Part shown: piece by piece, positions 7,884 through 16,731 of the stretch | Layout: each line of letters begins with the position of its first letter | Numbering within the stretch: position 1 is the first letter of the stretch | Assembly (NCBI GenBank): GCA_013288005.1 | Contig: JABDCS010000006.1 | Location: 1 to 64,000, forward strand | DNA: 64,000 bases | Reading direction: 5' to 3' | Origin: Chlamydiota bacterium | GTDB lineage: Bacteria; Chlamydiota; Chlamydiia; Chlamydiales; Rhabdochlamydiaceae | Program-made: the position numbers and the translations under genes | The notes under the pieces: model-generated | Database searches by the model: none | What the model was told of the DNA's origin: nothing | What the model saw: the letters and a program-made list of their open reading frames with translations, nothing else

Positions 7884-9202
7884 AACTCATTGGGCTGCTA
7901 AGTCGATTTCAACCAGTAAAAGTGGCTGTTGTCGGTGATTTCATGCTTGATACTTATACAATTGGAAAGGTGCGTCGGATTTCTCCAGAGGCGCCTGTTT
8001 CTGTTTTACATGTCGAAAAAGAAGAGAGTCGCGCCGGGGGAGCGGGTAATGTCGTACTTAACCTTATCTCTTTAGGTGCCGAGGTTATAGCTATTGGCCG
8101 CATAGGATCTGATCCTGCTGGCTCTACCCTCCGGCAATCTCTTTTTGAAAATGGTTGTCAAGTAAGCGGTATAGCAACGCAAGAAAACTACAACACCCCA
8201 ATCAAAAACCGCCTGATTGCCGATGCCCAGCAGGTTTTGCGTGTAGATTTTGAAAATGCAAGTCTGATTCCACCTGATTTAGAAAGCCAAATTCTTGCAG
8301 AACTGCCTTTTCATTTGGCAGGCGTGCAGATCATTGCTGTCTCAGATTATGCAAAAGGGTTTTTGTCGCGAGGTCTATTGGCAGGCATTATCCAAGTAGC
8401 CAAGGAAAAAAATATTCAAGTGATCATCGATCCTAAAGGGGACGATTTTAGTAAATATGCGGGCGCCCACATCATTAAGCCCAACCTTTCTGAAGCTTAT
8501 GCGGCGGCTAAAGTATCTGCTGAAACGTCTTTAGAGCTTGTTGCGAATAAGATATTGGAAAGTGGCGAATTTGCCCATCTTGTTGTTACACGGTCCGAAG
8601 CAGGGATTTCATTATTTAGCACAGATAATGAAAGACATCATTTTCCTGTACGCTCGCGCGAGGTCAAAGATGTCACAGGAGCTGGGGATACAGTTTTAGC
8701 TACTTTAAGCGCTGCTCTTGCGAATGGACTCGATTTGAAATCTGCTTTGCAAATTTCTAACGTAGCAGCAGGAATTGCCATTGAGCGTTTAGGATGTGTG
8801 CGTGTTACTCTCGCCGATCTGGCGAACCGACTTCTGCGAGCGGATGTAGAGAATAAAGTTTTTGATGAAGAACACCTTTTTGCCCTTCAGCAAGTCTTGC
8901 AAGGCAAGCGCTATTGTGTGTTAGGAATGGAGAAAAGCTGTAGTTTATCGAGTTCCTTATTTCGCGCGATCCGTTCCATTACTTCTGTAGATCCCGATCG
9001 GCAGCTTATTGTCTATCTGCGAGACCCAGCGCCTAATCCCGAATTTATCACCCTCCTTGCCTCCCTCTCAGAAATCAATTTTATTGTCCTACAATCTGAA
9101 AGTCTTCGCCATTTGTGTGATGTTATCTCTCCACATGCAGTCTTTGTCATGCAAGAGGATCAACTTATCACCCTGGATCACGCCGGAACCCTTTTAGCCT
9201 AA
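7877..9202 (+). CDS. hldE: D-beta-D-heptose 7-phosphate kinase with degenerate adenylyltransferase-like domain
   Basis: Residues 1-320 form a PfkB/ribokinase-type kinase: VAVVGDFMLDTYTIGKVRRISPEAP, GGAGNVVLNL and the catalytic VTGAGDTVLATL. This is the HldE N-terminal (RfaE domain I) kinase that makes heptose-1,7-bisphosphate. Residues 335-441 occupy the place of the HldE ADP-transferase domain, but no GxFDxxHxGH nucleotide-binding motif is present and the stretch is shorter than usual. The second activity therefore looks lost, although secondary-structure pattern (FALQQVLQGKRYCVLG, then RQLIVYLRDP) still resembles it. It overlaps hldD by 7 bp. Confidence 0.85.
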   Translation: MVKLIGLLSRFQPVKVAVVGDFMLDTYTIGKVRRISPEAPVSVLHVEKEESRAGGAGNVVLNLISLGAEVIAIGRIGSDPAGSTLRQSLFENGCQVSGIATQENYNTPIKNRLIADAQQVLRVDFENASLIPPDLESQILAELPFHLAGVQIIAVSDYAKGFLSRGLLAGIIQVAKEKNIQVIIDPKGDDFSKYAGAHIIKPNLSEAYAAAKVSAETSLELVANKILESGEFAHLVVTRSEAGISLFSTDNERHHFPVRSREVKDVTGAGDTVLATLSAALANGLDLKSALQISNVAAGIAIERLGCVRVTLADLANRLLRADVENKVFDEEHLFALQQVLQGKRYCVLGMEKSCSLSSSLFRAIRSITSVDPDRQLIVYLRDPAPNPEFITLLASLSEINFIVLQSESLRHLCDVISPHAVFVMQEDQLITLDHAGTLLA

Positions 9203-9531
9203 GTGTCTTAGACTTCTATTTTCGCTACTCTAGGCTGGCGGGAATTTTTCCTCTTATTTTCAAATAATGTTTATATTCTTAGGCAACACAGCGGCCAAAA
9301 AAGCAGGTAAATATATATAATTAAATTTTTAATTATTATATTTTATACTTTTATTTCATATTTTTGTTATTAAAATTTGACTATACATATTAAATAATAT
9401 AATATTAATGCAGTTGCAATTGAATATGATATAGAAATCGTTAAGTTGTTTACTTTTATTGATAGTTTAATGAATTAACGATATAATATGTATGATAAGA
9501 TTATAAAAAATAATAAATTAATGGTTTAATT
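9203..9531. other. 329-bp AT-rich intergenic region
   Basis: No gene is visible. The stretch is mostly A and T, with the self-complementary AATTAAATTTTTAATT-like run near 9317-9335 and several TATAAT-like words (for example ATATAAT near 9480). It resembles the long AT-rich leaders in front of the kinase genes at 30194, 32384 and 38106. It probably carries the promoter of the 566-aa gene; no Shine-Dalgarno site is evident before 9532. Confidence 0.5.
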
Positions 9532-11232
9532 ATGGCTTTAATAACAACGCCGCCAGTTACTTCTCCGGAGTATCCTGATACGATTACGTATAGAGAAGCA
9601 GTGCAGAGGCATGCAGTAGGTCAACCTGTAAGCCCCGAAGCTAACGAATTTGAGGTTATAAGAAGGGCTATGAACGGTCTTATCACTTCTGAAACTCGAA
9701 GTAAAATTAAGGAAGGGCATCTTCAAGCGCGTCTTGCAAAAAACGGACATGTTTATCTTTTAAATACCCCTCAGAATCTTTGTTGTTTAAAACAGTTGGG
9801 CCATAAGATTGCTAACTTTTTTATTAAGCTTTGGATGGAAGGGTGTTCAAGTCAAAAAGATATTTTTCAACGATTTCAAGTAGGGCTTTGCCAATTTTTA
9901 GACGTGAAAGTTGATGCTGCCGTTAGAAGGGTAATCGAAATAAAAAACGCTTCTGACGCCATGAAAACAAATTTAATAAATACCCAAGAGTCGTTTATAC
10001 GTGATGCTACATCGCACGGAAATTTGTTACACAAGAATTTAGAAGTCTTAATAGCTGCGAATCCACAATTAGAGGGCACAGTAGCTAAAGTAAATGAATT
10101 ATTCACAGAATATAATTATCACCTTAATGCTTTAGGAAAAATTCCCAGCCTACTGAGGTCAAATCATACCACGGAATCTTATCAAGCAGCTTTTTTGGAT
10201 GCCTATATCCGAGCAAAAAATGACTTAAGACCAATAGCGGCATTTCCCTACGCAAGCGTAGATCGGTCCCCTGTTTCATCTTTTGCTGCACCTGTCGCAA
10301 GCCTGGGTGAGGAAAGAGATCCGGCAAGCGGTCTAGGTTTGGGCTTAGGATTGAGATCTGACGGTGCTGATGGTTATTCTCGTCTCAGCCAAGACGAAGA
10401 GGATGAAGATCATGGTGAGTTTCTCTCTCGATCAAGTCCTGCTCCTGCAGAACCGATCTCTTTGCCAGCCGCTCCTGAACCTGCAGCGCTCCCGGCTCCT
10501 GCAACTCCGCTCCCAACTCCGCATGCAGCGCCTGTGTCTGTGCCATTGCCTGCTACAACACCGACATTAGCTCCCGCAACAACACCGCCAAGAGTAGCAA
10601 CAGCTGCTCCTGCAACTTTTTCTTCAGCACCAGTTGCTGCTGTGACACCAATATTGGCTCCCGCTGCAACACCCCCTATAGTAGCAACAGCTGCTTCTGG
10701 GGCTGCATCATCCGCTCCTGCTGCAATACCTAGCATGGGGAGTTCATCCTCCTCTTCGGCAGATGCCCGTCCTGTGTTCGTACTTCGCAGGGGTAATATA
10801 GTACAAGAAATGCAAGAGCTTCAGGCTAAATTGACGAGACTTGATAAAGATGACGCATTATTGAAGCTAATTAATGCTTTTAAAGAGAACCAATTTGGAC
10901 CCAATTTTGCTATAATCAGTACAAAATTAAGAGATCAATTATTGGTTATGCTTGACGTAGTTGATTGTATAGGGAAGATGTCCTATGGCGGTAAAGGTTC
11001 TCCTTTAGCAAAAGCAAAAAATTCTGCCTTCGAAAAAGTGCTTGTGGCATTTTCACTTTTCGCACAAACCAAAAGAAAAGGCATTGTTTACTCACGATAT
11101 CAGATAACGGAATTAGAAATATGGGACGGATACAAAAATCAAATTCGAGAAACAGTGAATAAAGCTCGTAAAGATGCCAATCATTCTGACCTGGAAATGA
11201 ATCCAGAACTGATTGAAGGTCTACTGAGTTAA
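9532..11232 (+). CDS. Unrecognised 566-aa protein with Pro/Ala-rich linker
   Basis: I do not recognise this family. Residues 1-230 are mostly helical and polar with no membrane segment or Sec signal. Residues 235-285 include an acidic stretch (SQDEEDEDHGE). Residues 295-415 are a low-complexity Pro/Ala/Thr linker with a repeated APATTPP-like unit, ending in a Ser run (SSSSSSA). Residues 420-566 return to a charged helical region. The linker codes are GC-richer than the rest. An AT-rich leader, a cytosolic-looking N-terminus and a flexible linker fit a secreted effector, but that is inference. A terminator follows closely. Confidence 0.6.
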   Translation: MALITTPPVTSPEYPDTITYREAVQRHAVGQPVSPEANEFEVIRRAMNGLITSETRSKIKEGHLQARLAKNGHVYLLNTPQNLCCLKQLGHKIANFFIKLWMEGCSSQKDIFQRFQVGLCQFLDVKVDAAVRRVIEIKNASDAMKTNLINTQESFIRDATSHGNLLHKNLEVLIAANPQLEGTVAKVNELFTEYNYHLNALGKIPSLLRSNHTTESYQAAFLDAYIRAKNDLRPIAAFPYASVDRSPVSSFAAPVASLGEERDPASGLGLGLGLRSDGADGYSRLSQDEEDEDHGEFLSRSSPAPAEPISLPAAPEPAALPAPATPLPTPHAAPVSVPLPATTPTLAPATTPPRVATAAPATFSSAPVAAVTPILAPAATPPIVATAASGAASSAPAAIPSMGSSSSSSADARPVFVLRRGNIVQEMQELQAKLTRLDKDDALLKLINAFKENQFGPNFAIISTKLRDQLLVMLDVVDCIGKMSYGGKGSPLAKAKNSAFEKVLVAFSLFAQTKRKGIVYSRYQITELEIWDGYKNQIRETVNKARKDANHSDLEMNPELIEGLLS

Positions 11233-11260
11233 CTGATCAATACCCTATGGTTAATTTCTA

Positions 11261-11297
11261 AACCTCTTCCCGTCATAAGGAAGAGGTTTTTTTTTTG
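11261..11297 (+). terminator. Rho-independent terminator
   Basis: AACCTCTTCC (11261-11270) and GGAAGAGGTT (11279-11288) form a perfect 10-bp stem with an 8-nt loop, followed by ten T. It ends the 566-aa gene and faces the convergent htpX. Confidence 0.92.
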
Positions 11298-11306
11298 TGT
11301 TCAGAT

Positions 11307-12221
11307 TTAGGCGATTTTGCGAAGGCGGGCAATACGCTCTTCAAGGGGTGGGTGAGATGACAATAAGCGCATGAGTCCAGATTGATGCCGTGACGAGATC
11401 TTAAGTGCATCGTAGGAAGGGCGATTCGCACGTGGATCTTGGATTTTCAAATTGCTTTCTAGAGCCTCTAAAGCACCAATCATTCGGTCTCTTCCTGCAA
11501 GTCGTGCTCCACCTGCATCAGCTCGGAATTCACGTTGGCGCGAGAACCACGCAACGACAATGGATCCTAAGAGCATAAAAAGTATTTCAAACAGAAATAC
11601 CATAATACTGTAGCCGATTACTGATCCTGAAGAACTATCATCGCGGCTGCGTCCTAGACCTGAGAAGGCAAAGGCGAGAACTCGGGCTAAGAACATCACA
11701 AAAGCATTCACGACTCCCTGAATCAGGGTCATCGTGACCATATCGCCATTAGATATATGCGAGATCTCGTGAGCAAGGACGGCTTCTAACTGCCCGGGAG
11801 TCATCTTTTGCAAGAGACCTGTCGAAACAGCGACTAAAGCCCGTTTTTTTGTAGGGCCTGTCGCAAAGGCATTGACTTCTGGGGAATCATAAATACCGAC
11901 TTGAGGCATAGCGGGTAAGTTGGCTTCTTGTGCTAATCTGTGGATCATCGTTACCAGTTTTTGCAATTGAGAATCGCCTGTTCTCTCGGGGTCGATAATG
12001 CGCACACCCATGAGCCATTTCGCCATTACTCGCGATAAACTAAGCGAAATAAAGGCTCCGCCCATGCCCCATATTAAGCAAAAAGCAATTAGTGAAGGGT
12101 AATCGAGACCATATTGTAAAAGATAAGGCCGAATTCCCAGCAAGCTGAGAACCATAGACAGCATGACGACGACCAAGAAATTGACCGCCAGGAAAAGAAA
12201 AATACGTTTCGCGGTAGCCAC
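11307..12221 (-). CDS. htpX: Membrane zinc protease HtpX (M48)
   Basis: This 304-aa inner-membrane metalloprotease takes part in membrane protein quality control. Two N-terminal membrane helices (about residues 7-25 and 37-58) precede the zinc motif LAHEISHISNGD, with two further hydrophobic helices and the third ligand region REFRADAGGARL downstream. The C-terminus LLSSHPPLEERIARLRKI is typical of HtpX. The start is GTG 12221 with GGAGAAAAG upstream. It stands alone on the minus strand, divergent from the nuclease gene at 12314. Confidence 0.94.
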   Translation of the reverse strand: MATAKRIFLFLAVNFLVVVMLSMVLSLLGIRPYLLQYGLDYPSLIAFCLIWGMGGAFISLSLSRVMAKWLMGVRIIDPERTGDSQLQKLVTMIHRLAQEANLPAMPQVGIYDSPEVNAFATGPTKKRALVAVSTGLLQKMTPGQLEAVLAHEISHISNGDMVTMTLIQGVVNAFVMFLARVLAFAFSGLGRSRDDSSSGSVIGYSIMVFLFEILFMLLGSIVVAWFSRQREFRADAGGARLAGRDRMIGALEALESNLKIQDPRANRPSYDALKISSRHQSGLMRLLSSHPPLEERIARLRKIA

Positions 12222-12313
12222 AACTTTTCTCCACGCTAAAAATTAATAGACACCTCTATTATACTTCTCACAAGCAGTATGCTGTCAACCCAATCAAAAT
12301 TTTATTAGGTAGA

Positions 12314-13636
12314 ATGATACCTTTAAAACCTTCCCGTGCAATTCGTTTGTTATGTGGAGCTGATCTTCATTTAGGGAAGGCCTTTTCTTATGGAGCTGGT
12401 CCCGGTAAAGAACATTTTCTCATTCAAGCATGGGAGAACTTCATCGACTTCGCCTTGGATCCAGACTCAGCTGTCGATGCCGTTCTTTTGGCGGGGGATA
12501 TATTTGACAGCGAAAAAGATCTTTACGAGGCCGTTTATCATTTTGAAAAAGGGATAGCTAAACTCGCAGAAAAGGGGATTGTTGTCCTTGCAGTTGCGGG
12601 CAATCACGATGCTAGACTTTTTTCTTTGCGCTCTTTTTTCTCTCATCTACCAGGATTTTATATTTTAGGAAAAAATGGCACTTGGGAAAGTTATTATCTC
12701 GAGAGAGAAGGTAGAAAAATTCGTATTGATGGCTGGTCCTTTCCGTCCGAACATTTTGCAGCCAATCCCTTACGATTACAACCTCCGGTGCAACCTGAAG
12801 AAATTGCTATTGGTCTTCTTCATTGTGAATGCCCAGGTCCAAAAGAGAGTCTTTATGCCCCTGTCTCCTTACAAGACTTAGGAAGCTCTGGTCATAAGGC
12901 ATGGGTTCTGGGTCATATCCACATTCCTCAAAACATTCTCAATTCTTCTTCAAGAGGAGCAAAGGCCTACCCTCTAGCTTTTTATTGTGGTAGTTTGCAA
13001 GGACTTGACATTAGCGAGCAGGGCCCGCGCGGTGCAATGGTTCTCGATATCCAGAGTACAGGAGAGATTCACGACCACTTTATTCCTTTAGCCCCTTTTC
13101 TTTGGCGACACCACATTATAGAAATGGACAATGGCGAACAAGATCTCGGCGTGCGTTTAGAAAATGCTTCAAAAGAGATTGCGCATGGGGAGCGAACGCG
13201 TGGACTTGCGATACGCTTTTATTTGCGAGGCCGTGTGCGCAATTACCAAGCTTTAGCTGCACGTGCGTGTGAATGGGAAGGTAAGCAGTTAACCTCCTTT
13301 TTTAATGGATTTTCTCCTGTTCCCTGTTGGATTGAGAAAATTGTGGTAGATTGTCAACCGACATTTGATCTTGAGCTTTTGGGGAAAGGGGAAAATATTA
13401 TTGGTCAGCTGGCCAAAAGGCTTCTTCTTTTAGAAAAGAAAGAGGGAGTTGAGCTCTTGAAAAAAGCGCGGACCTCAATCGAGGAAAAACTTTTCACTTT
13501 TCCCCATTTAGGATCTTCGTATACCGACGATCAATTAAGGTTAGAGGCTTTACGTTCTGGCTATGCTCTTCTCGATAGACTCATGCAACAGAAAAACCCC
13601 TCTTCAGCACATTTTGAGAAGGGGGATTTTCGGTGA
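12314..13636 (+). CDS. SbcD/YhaO-like DNA repair exonuclease subunit
   Basis: The 440-aa protein has the calcineurin-like metallophosphoesterase motifs in order: GADLHLGKAFSYG near residue 14, LAGDIFDSEKD, VAGNHDARLF and GHIHIPQN. This is the Mre11/SbcD-type nuclease fold; the length and the pairing with a YhaN-like ATPase point to the YhaO branch rather than classic SbcD. It would process DNA ends together with the next gene product. It overlaps that gene by 4 bp (GTGA at 13633-13636), strongly suggesting a stoichiometric complex. Confidence 0.85.
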   Translation: MIPLKPSRAIRLLCGADLHLGKAFSYGAGPGKEHFLIQAWENFIDFALDPDSAVDAVLLAGDIFDSEKDLYEAVYHFEKGIAKLAEKGIVVLAVAGNHDARLFSLRSFFSHLPGFYILGKNGTWESYYLEREGRKIRIDGWSFPSEHFAANPLRLQPPVQPEEIAIGLLHCECPGPKESLYAPVSLQDLGSSGHKAWVLGHIHIPQNILNSSSRGAKAYPLAFYCGSLQGLDISEQGPRGAMVLDIQSTGEIHDHFIPLAPFLWRHHIIEMDNGEQDLGVRLENASKEIAHGERTRGLAIRFYLRGRVRNYQALAARACEWEGKQLTSFFNGFSPVPCWIEKIVVDCQPTFDLELLGKGENIIGQLAKRLLLLEKKEGVELLKKARTSIEEKLFTFPHLGSSYTDDQLRLEALRSGYALLDRLMQQKNPSSAHFEKGDFR

Positions 13637-16600
13637 GATTGCGTCAATTAAAAGTCGATCGGATGCCGGGGTTCACTAGGAAGGGTTTTACCTTAAGCAA
13701 ACTTGGCGAGGGGATCAATTGCATTTGGGGTCCCAATGGCTCAGGTAAAACAACCGCCTGCTTAGCTATAAGACGCCTCTTATGGCCCCATGATCCTTCT
13801 GTGCAAAATTTTCTTCCCCAGTTGTCGAGTATTTGGGTGTATGCGGGTCAGGAAGGAGAAATAGTCGTCGCAGGCCGTGAGTACTCGGTAAGCGAGGGAC
13901 TTCCTCTTGCAGAAATTCAAAAATTTTCTGCTTCTCTTTATACGATTGCTATCGATGATCTTTTTGCGTCGACCGACAGTGAATTCGCCTCCTTAATCGC
14001 CAAAGAGGTACGAGGCGGATATGATCTGCAGATTTTACATGAAGAGCGCGCCTTATCCAAAAACTTCGGAGATAAAGAGCTCAAGCAATTCCGCGATCAA
14101 CAAGAGCTATTCAATCGAGAAGTATTGCGACAACAAGAAATTTATCGGAAAGAATCGCAGCTTGAAGAGCTGGAAGAGCAAATCCAATCGACAAGTATCG
14201 CAGAAAAGCGACTCCTCCTTATCAATACCTCACTCAATTACAAAGATCGTCTGAACGAATATGAAAAGCTGCAGGAAAAAATGGCGAGCTTTCCAGAGGG
14301 GGTCGACAAGATACGTAACGAAGATCGAAAACTTTTAGAAAATCTGCAAGATCGAAAAAGGGTACTACAAGATGAACTGAACGTCTTACCTACTTCACAT
14401 GCATTAGTCGAAGCTGATCTAGAATTGGCCCACAGATGGATTCAGGAAATTCGCGTTATCGATAAAGAAATCGAAGCTTGTGAAAGATCTTGTATCGAAG
14501 CTAGCGAACAAAAAATTGGTTATTGTCATAACTTACAACTCTCTTCTGAAAAACTCGACCAACTCCATTTTTCTAATTTAGAACGCCTCCTACCTAACCT
14601 CAAGGAGCTTCATGAGGAAGATTTACGGTGCGCTGATGTCGAAACTCAGCTTTCTCTAGATCTAGAAAAAAAATTTTGGACTCCTTTTTCAGTAGCCATT
14701 TTGTTAGGTAGTTGTGTTTGCGGAATCGTTTCTTCTCGATACGTAGAATTGCTAATGGCTCTTATAGCCACATTAGTTCCACTTACTTTTCTAGGGTTAA
14801 TGTGGCAGAGGAAAGTCCATCACAGGAAGGAATTGCAAAGGAAACTGGCAAATATTCAATGTGAATCGCAGAAAAAACGTGAAGAAATCGACTCATACCT
14901 CGAAGGTGACTTCGTTTTTCCCGAATACACACTCGTAGGAAGTTTTTTACAGCAACTCAAATTGGCACAAGATTATGGGATTATAGAGAAGAAGAACAAA
15001 GCTCTGCTCTTATCTTTATTGCAAAAGCGAGAAAAACAGGAAAAAGAAGTCGAGAGACTTCTCGGTCGACCCTTTCATGATGTTGTCGAAATGGAACATG
15101 AGCTGGCTCTTCAGCACAAACAGCGTTATGCAGTTGAATGTCGAGAGAAATGTTTGCGCGAATTGGGACATATTGAGGAGCAACTGCTTGAATTATTATC
15201 ACGATGTCGGTGTCAAAATGCAGCGCAATTTTTGGAACAGTATACCTTGCTCAGCTCTTATGGGCAGATTGTTCAGACCCGCAATAAGCTTGAAGGAAGT
15301 TTAAGCGAGCTCAAACGCCAATTAGAAATGGCACCAGAATGGCTAGAGGAATCAAGAGATGCCTTAGAGGCTGAGAAAGCTACTCTGATTCTACAAGCGG
15401 CTAGCTTACGTGGTTTAATCGAAAAAAAAGCAGGCATTGAGAAGGAGATCGAGCGGGTCCAATTAGGACGAGACTTAGAAGAGAGGCGTGCGGCAAGCAA
15501 AAGAGCCGAGCAACTTTTAGACGATAAAAAAAATGAATTTCGCGAACGTGCTTTGGGTCTTTTTCTTTTAGAGGAGATCGAAGAGAGTTTTCGTAAAGAA
15601 ACACGACCAGAAGCCCTTCGGAATGCCGATCGACTTTTCCAGCGTTTTACCAAAGGTGCATTCGCCATTCAGGGAATTGAAGAAAAAAAGAGAGAGGCTT
15701 TTTTTGTTATCGAGGATTGTGTGCAGTCGACGATTAAGCAGCTGCATGAACTCTCACGTGGCACACGTTTACAACTTCTTCTCGCGATTCGGCTGGGCTT
15801 TATTCAATCCTTAGAAAAACAAGGCCTTCAACTGCCTATTATCTTAGATGAAGCAGACTCCCATGCGGATGATGAGAGATGGCAGGCGATTGGCGAGGTA
15901 TTGATGCAAGAAGCTTCTTTAGGACGTCAAATCCTCTACTTTACTTGTCATCGATTTAAAGCCGATATGTGGAAGGCAATTTCTGACCAAGTCACTTTCC
16001 ACAACCTCACAGAATCTTTTGACCAACCCCCTTTATGCAAAAGGGAGTTTTCCATCGTTGAGTTACCTCTAGAAGATGAGACTCTCGATGCCTACATGCA
16101 ACGTACAAGAGTACCTGGACTGGATTTTTCCTTATCTCCTTCTGCTCAGCATATCAGCCACTTTTTGACGACAAGCCAAGAACTTCAGATGTTCTTGCAA
16201 GCAGGTATTAGTACTCTAGGACAAGTGCAAAAAATGGATGAAATCCAATGTTTAACGCCCTTTCTTTCGCCATCTGCAAAGGAAATCACCCTCGCTAAAG
16301 GTGATCTTTTGGAGAAATTTTATCATCAATATCAGATTGGCCGCCCACCACTTGTCGAAAGGAGCGATTTAGAAGAGGCCCTGGAATATGGTTGTATTTC
16401 TGAGAAATTTTTCTCTTCCTTAACTGACTTAATGCAGCAGGAAAAAGGGTGCGGGCATTCTATTCTTACCGCTCTTCAAGCAAAGAAGGTTAAAGGCTAT
16501 CGTGCAGAAAAAATCGAAGAGCTACGAGACTTTTTACTCATGCGAACAAAATTGGATTCTCGGCCGCCACAAGGAGCCGAAGAGTTGCGCTTAGCATTTT

Positions 16601-16686
16601 GGGAGGCCTACCTTAATCATGCCGATGTTTTACCAAAAGAAGAGGCCGCAAAATTTATAGCCTCTCTTCTGAATAGTGTTTTCTAA
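13633..16686 (+). CDS. SbcC/YhaN-like AAA ATPase with long coiled coil and extra C-terminal domain
   Basis: The 1017-aa protein begins with an SMC/Rad50-type head: Walker A GPNGSGKT at residues 33-40. Long heptad-rich coiled coils follow at about 160-340 and 390-650. Between them two hydrophobic segments at about 352-385 (VAILLGSCVCGIVSS and LMALIATLVPLTFLGLMW) match the membrane-like hairpin seen in YhaN proteins. The C-terminal head has the ABC signature ELSRGTRLQLLLA and Walker B LPIILDEADSHADD. About 220 further residues follow the head, which is unusual. Start is GTG 13633, coupled to the nuclease. Likely a DNA-end repair complex. Confidence 0.8.
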   Translation: MRLRQLKVDRMPGFTRKGFTLSKLGEGINCIWGPNGSGKTTACLAIRRLLWPHDPSVQNFLPQLSSIWVYAGQEGEIVVAGREYSVSEGLPLAEIQKFSASLYTIAIDDLFASTDSEFASLIAKEVRGGYDLQILHEERALSKNFGDKELKQFRDQQELFNREVLRQQEIYRKESQLEELEEQIQSTSIAEKRLLLINTSLNYKDRLNEYEKLQEKMASFPEGVDKIRNEDRKLLENLQDRKRVLQDELNVLPTSHALVEADLELAHRWIQEIRVIDKEIEACERSCIEASEQKIGYCHNLQLSSEKLDQLHFSNLERLLPNLKELHEEDLRCADVETQLSLDLEKKFWTPFSVAILLGSCVCGIVSSRYVELLMALIATLVPLTFLGLMWQRKVHHRKELQRKLANIQCESQKKREEIDSYLEGDFVFPEYTLVGSFLQQLKLAQDYGIIEKKNKALLLSLLQKREKQEKEVERLLGRPFHDVVEMEHELALQHKQRYAVECREKCLRELGHIEEQLLELLSRCRCQNAAQFLEQYTLLSSYGQIVQTRNKLEGSLSELKRQLEMAPEWLEESRDALEAEKATLILQAASLRGLIEKKAGIEKEIERVQLGRDLEERRAASKRAEQLLDDKKNEFRERALGLFLLEEIEESFRKETRPEALRNADRLFQRFTKGAFAIQGIEEKKREAFFVIEDCVQSTIKQLHELSRGTRLQLLLAIRLGFIQSLEKQGLQLPIILDEADSHADDERWQAIGEVLMQEASLGRQILYFTCHRFKADMWKAISDQVTFHNLTESFDQPPLCKREFSIVELPLEDETLDAYMQRTRVPGLDFSLSPSAQHISHFLTTSQELQMFLQAGISTLGQVQKMDEIQCLTPFLSPSAKEITLAKGDLLEKFYHQYQIGRPPLVERSDLEEALEYGCISEKFFSSLTDLMQQEKGCGHSILTALQAKKVKGYRAEKIEELRDFLLMRTKLDSRPPQGAEELRLAFWEAYLNHADVLPKEEAAKFIASLLNSVF

Positions 16687-16731
16687 AGGCTTCTTAGGGT
16701 AAATTTGCTGATTTTTCTGAAATTCGAGTCT

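Noticed and set aside
10410-10736. Antisense reading frame rich in Gly/Ala/Val over the Pro/Ala linker
   Set aside because: It is the reverse reading of a low-complexity repeat, has no ribosome-binding site and no independent composition signal.
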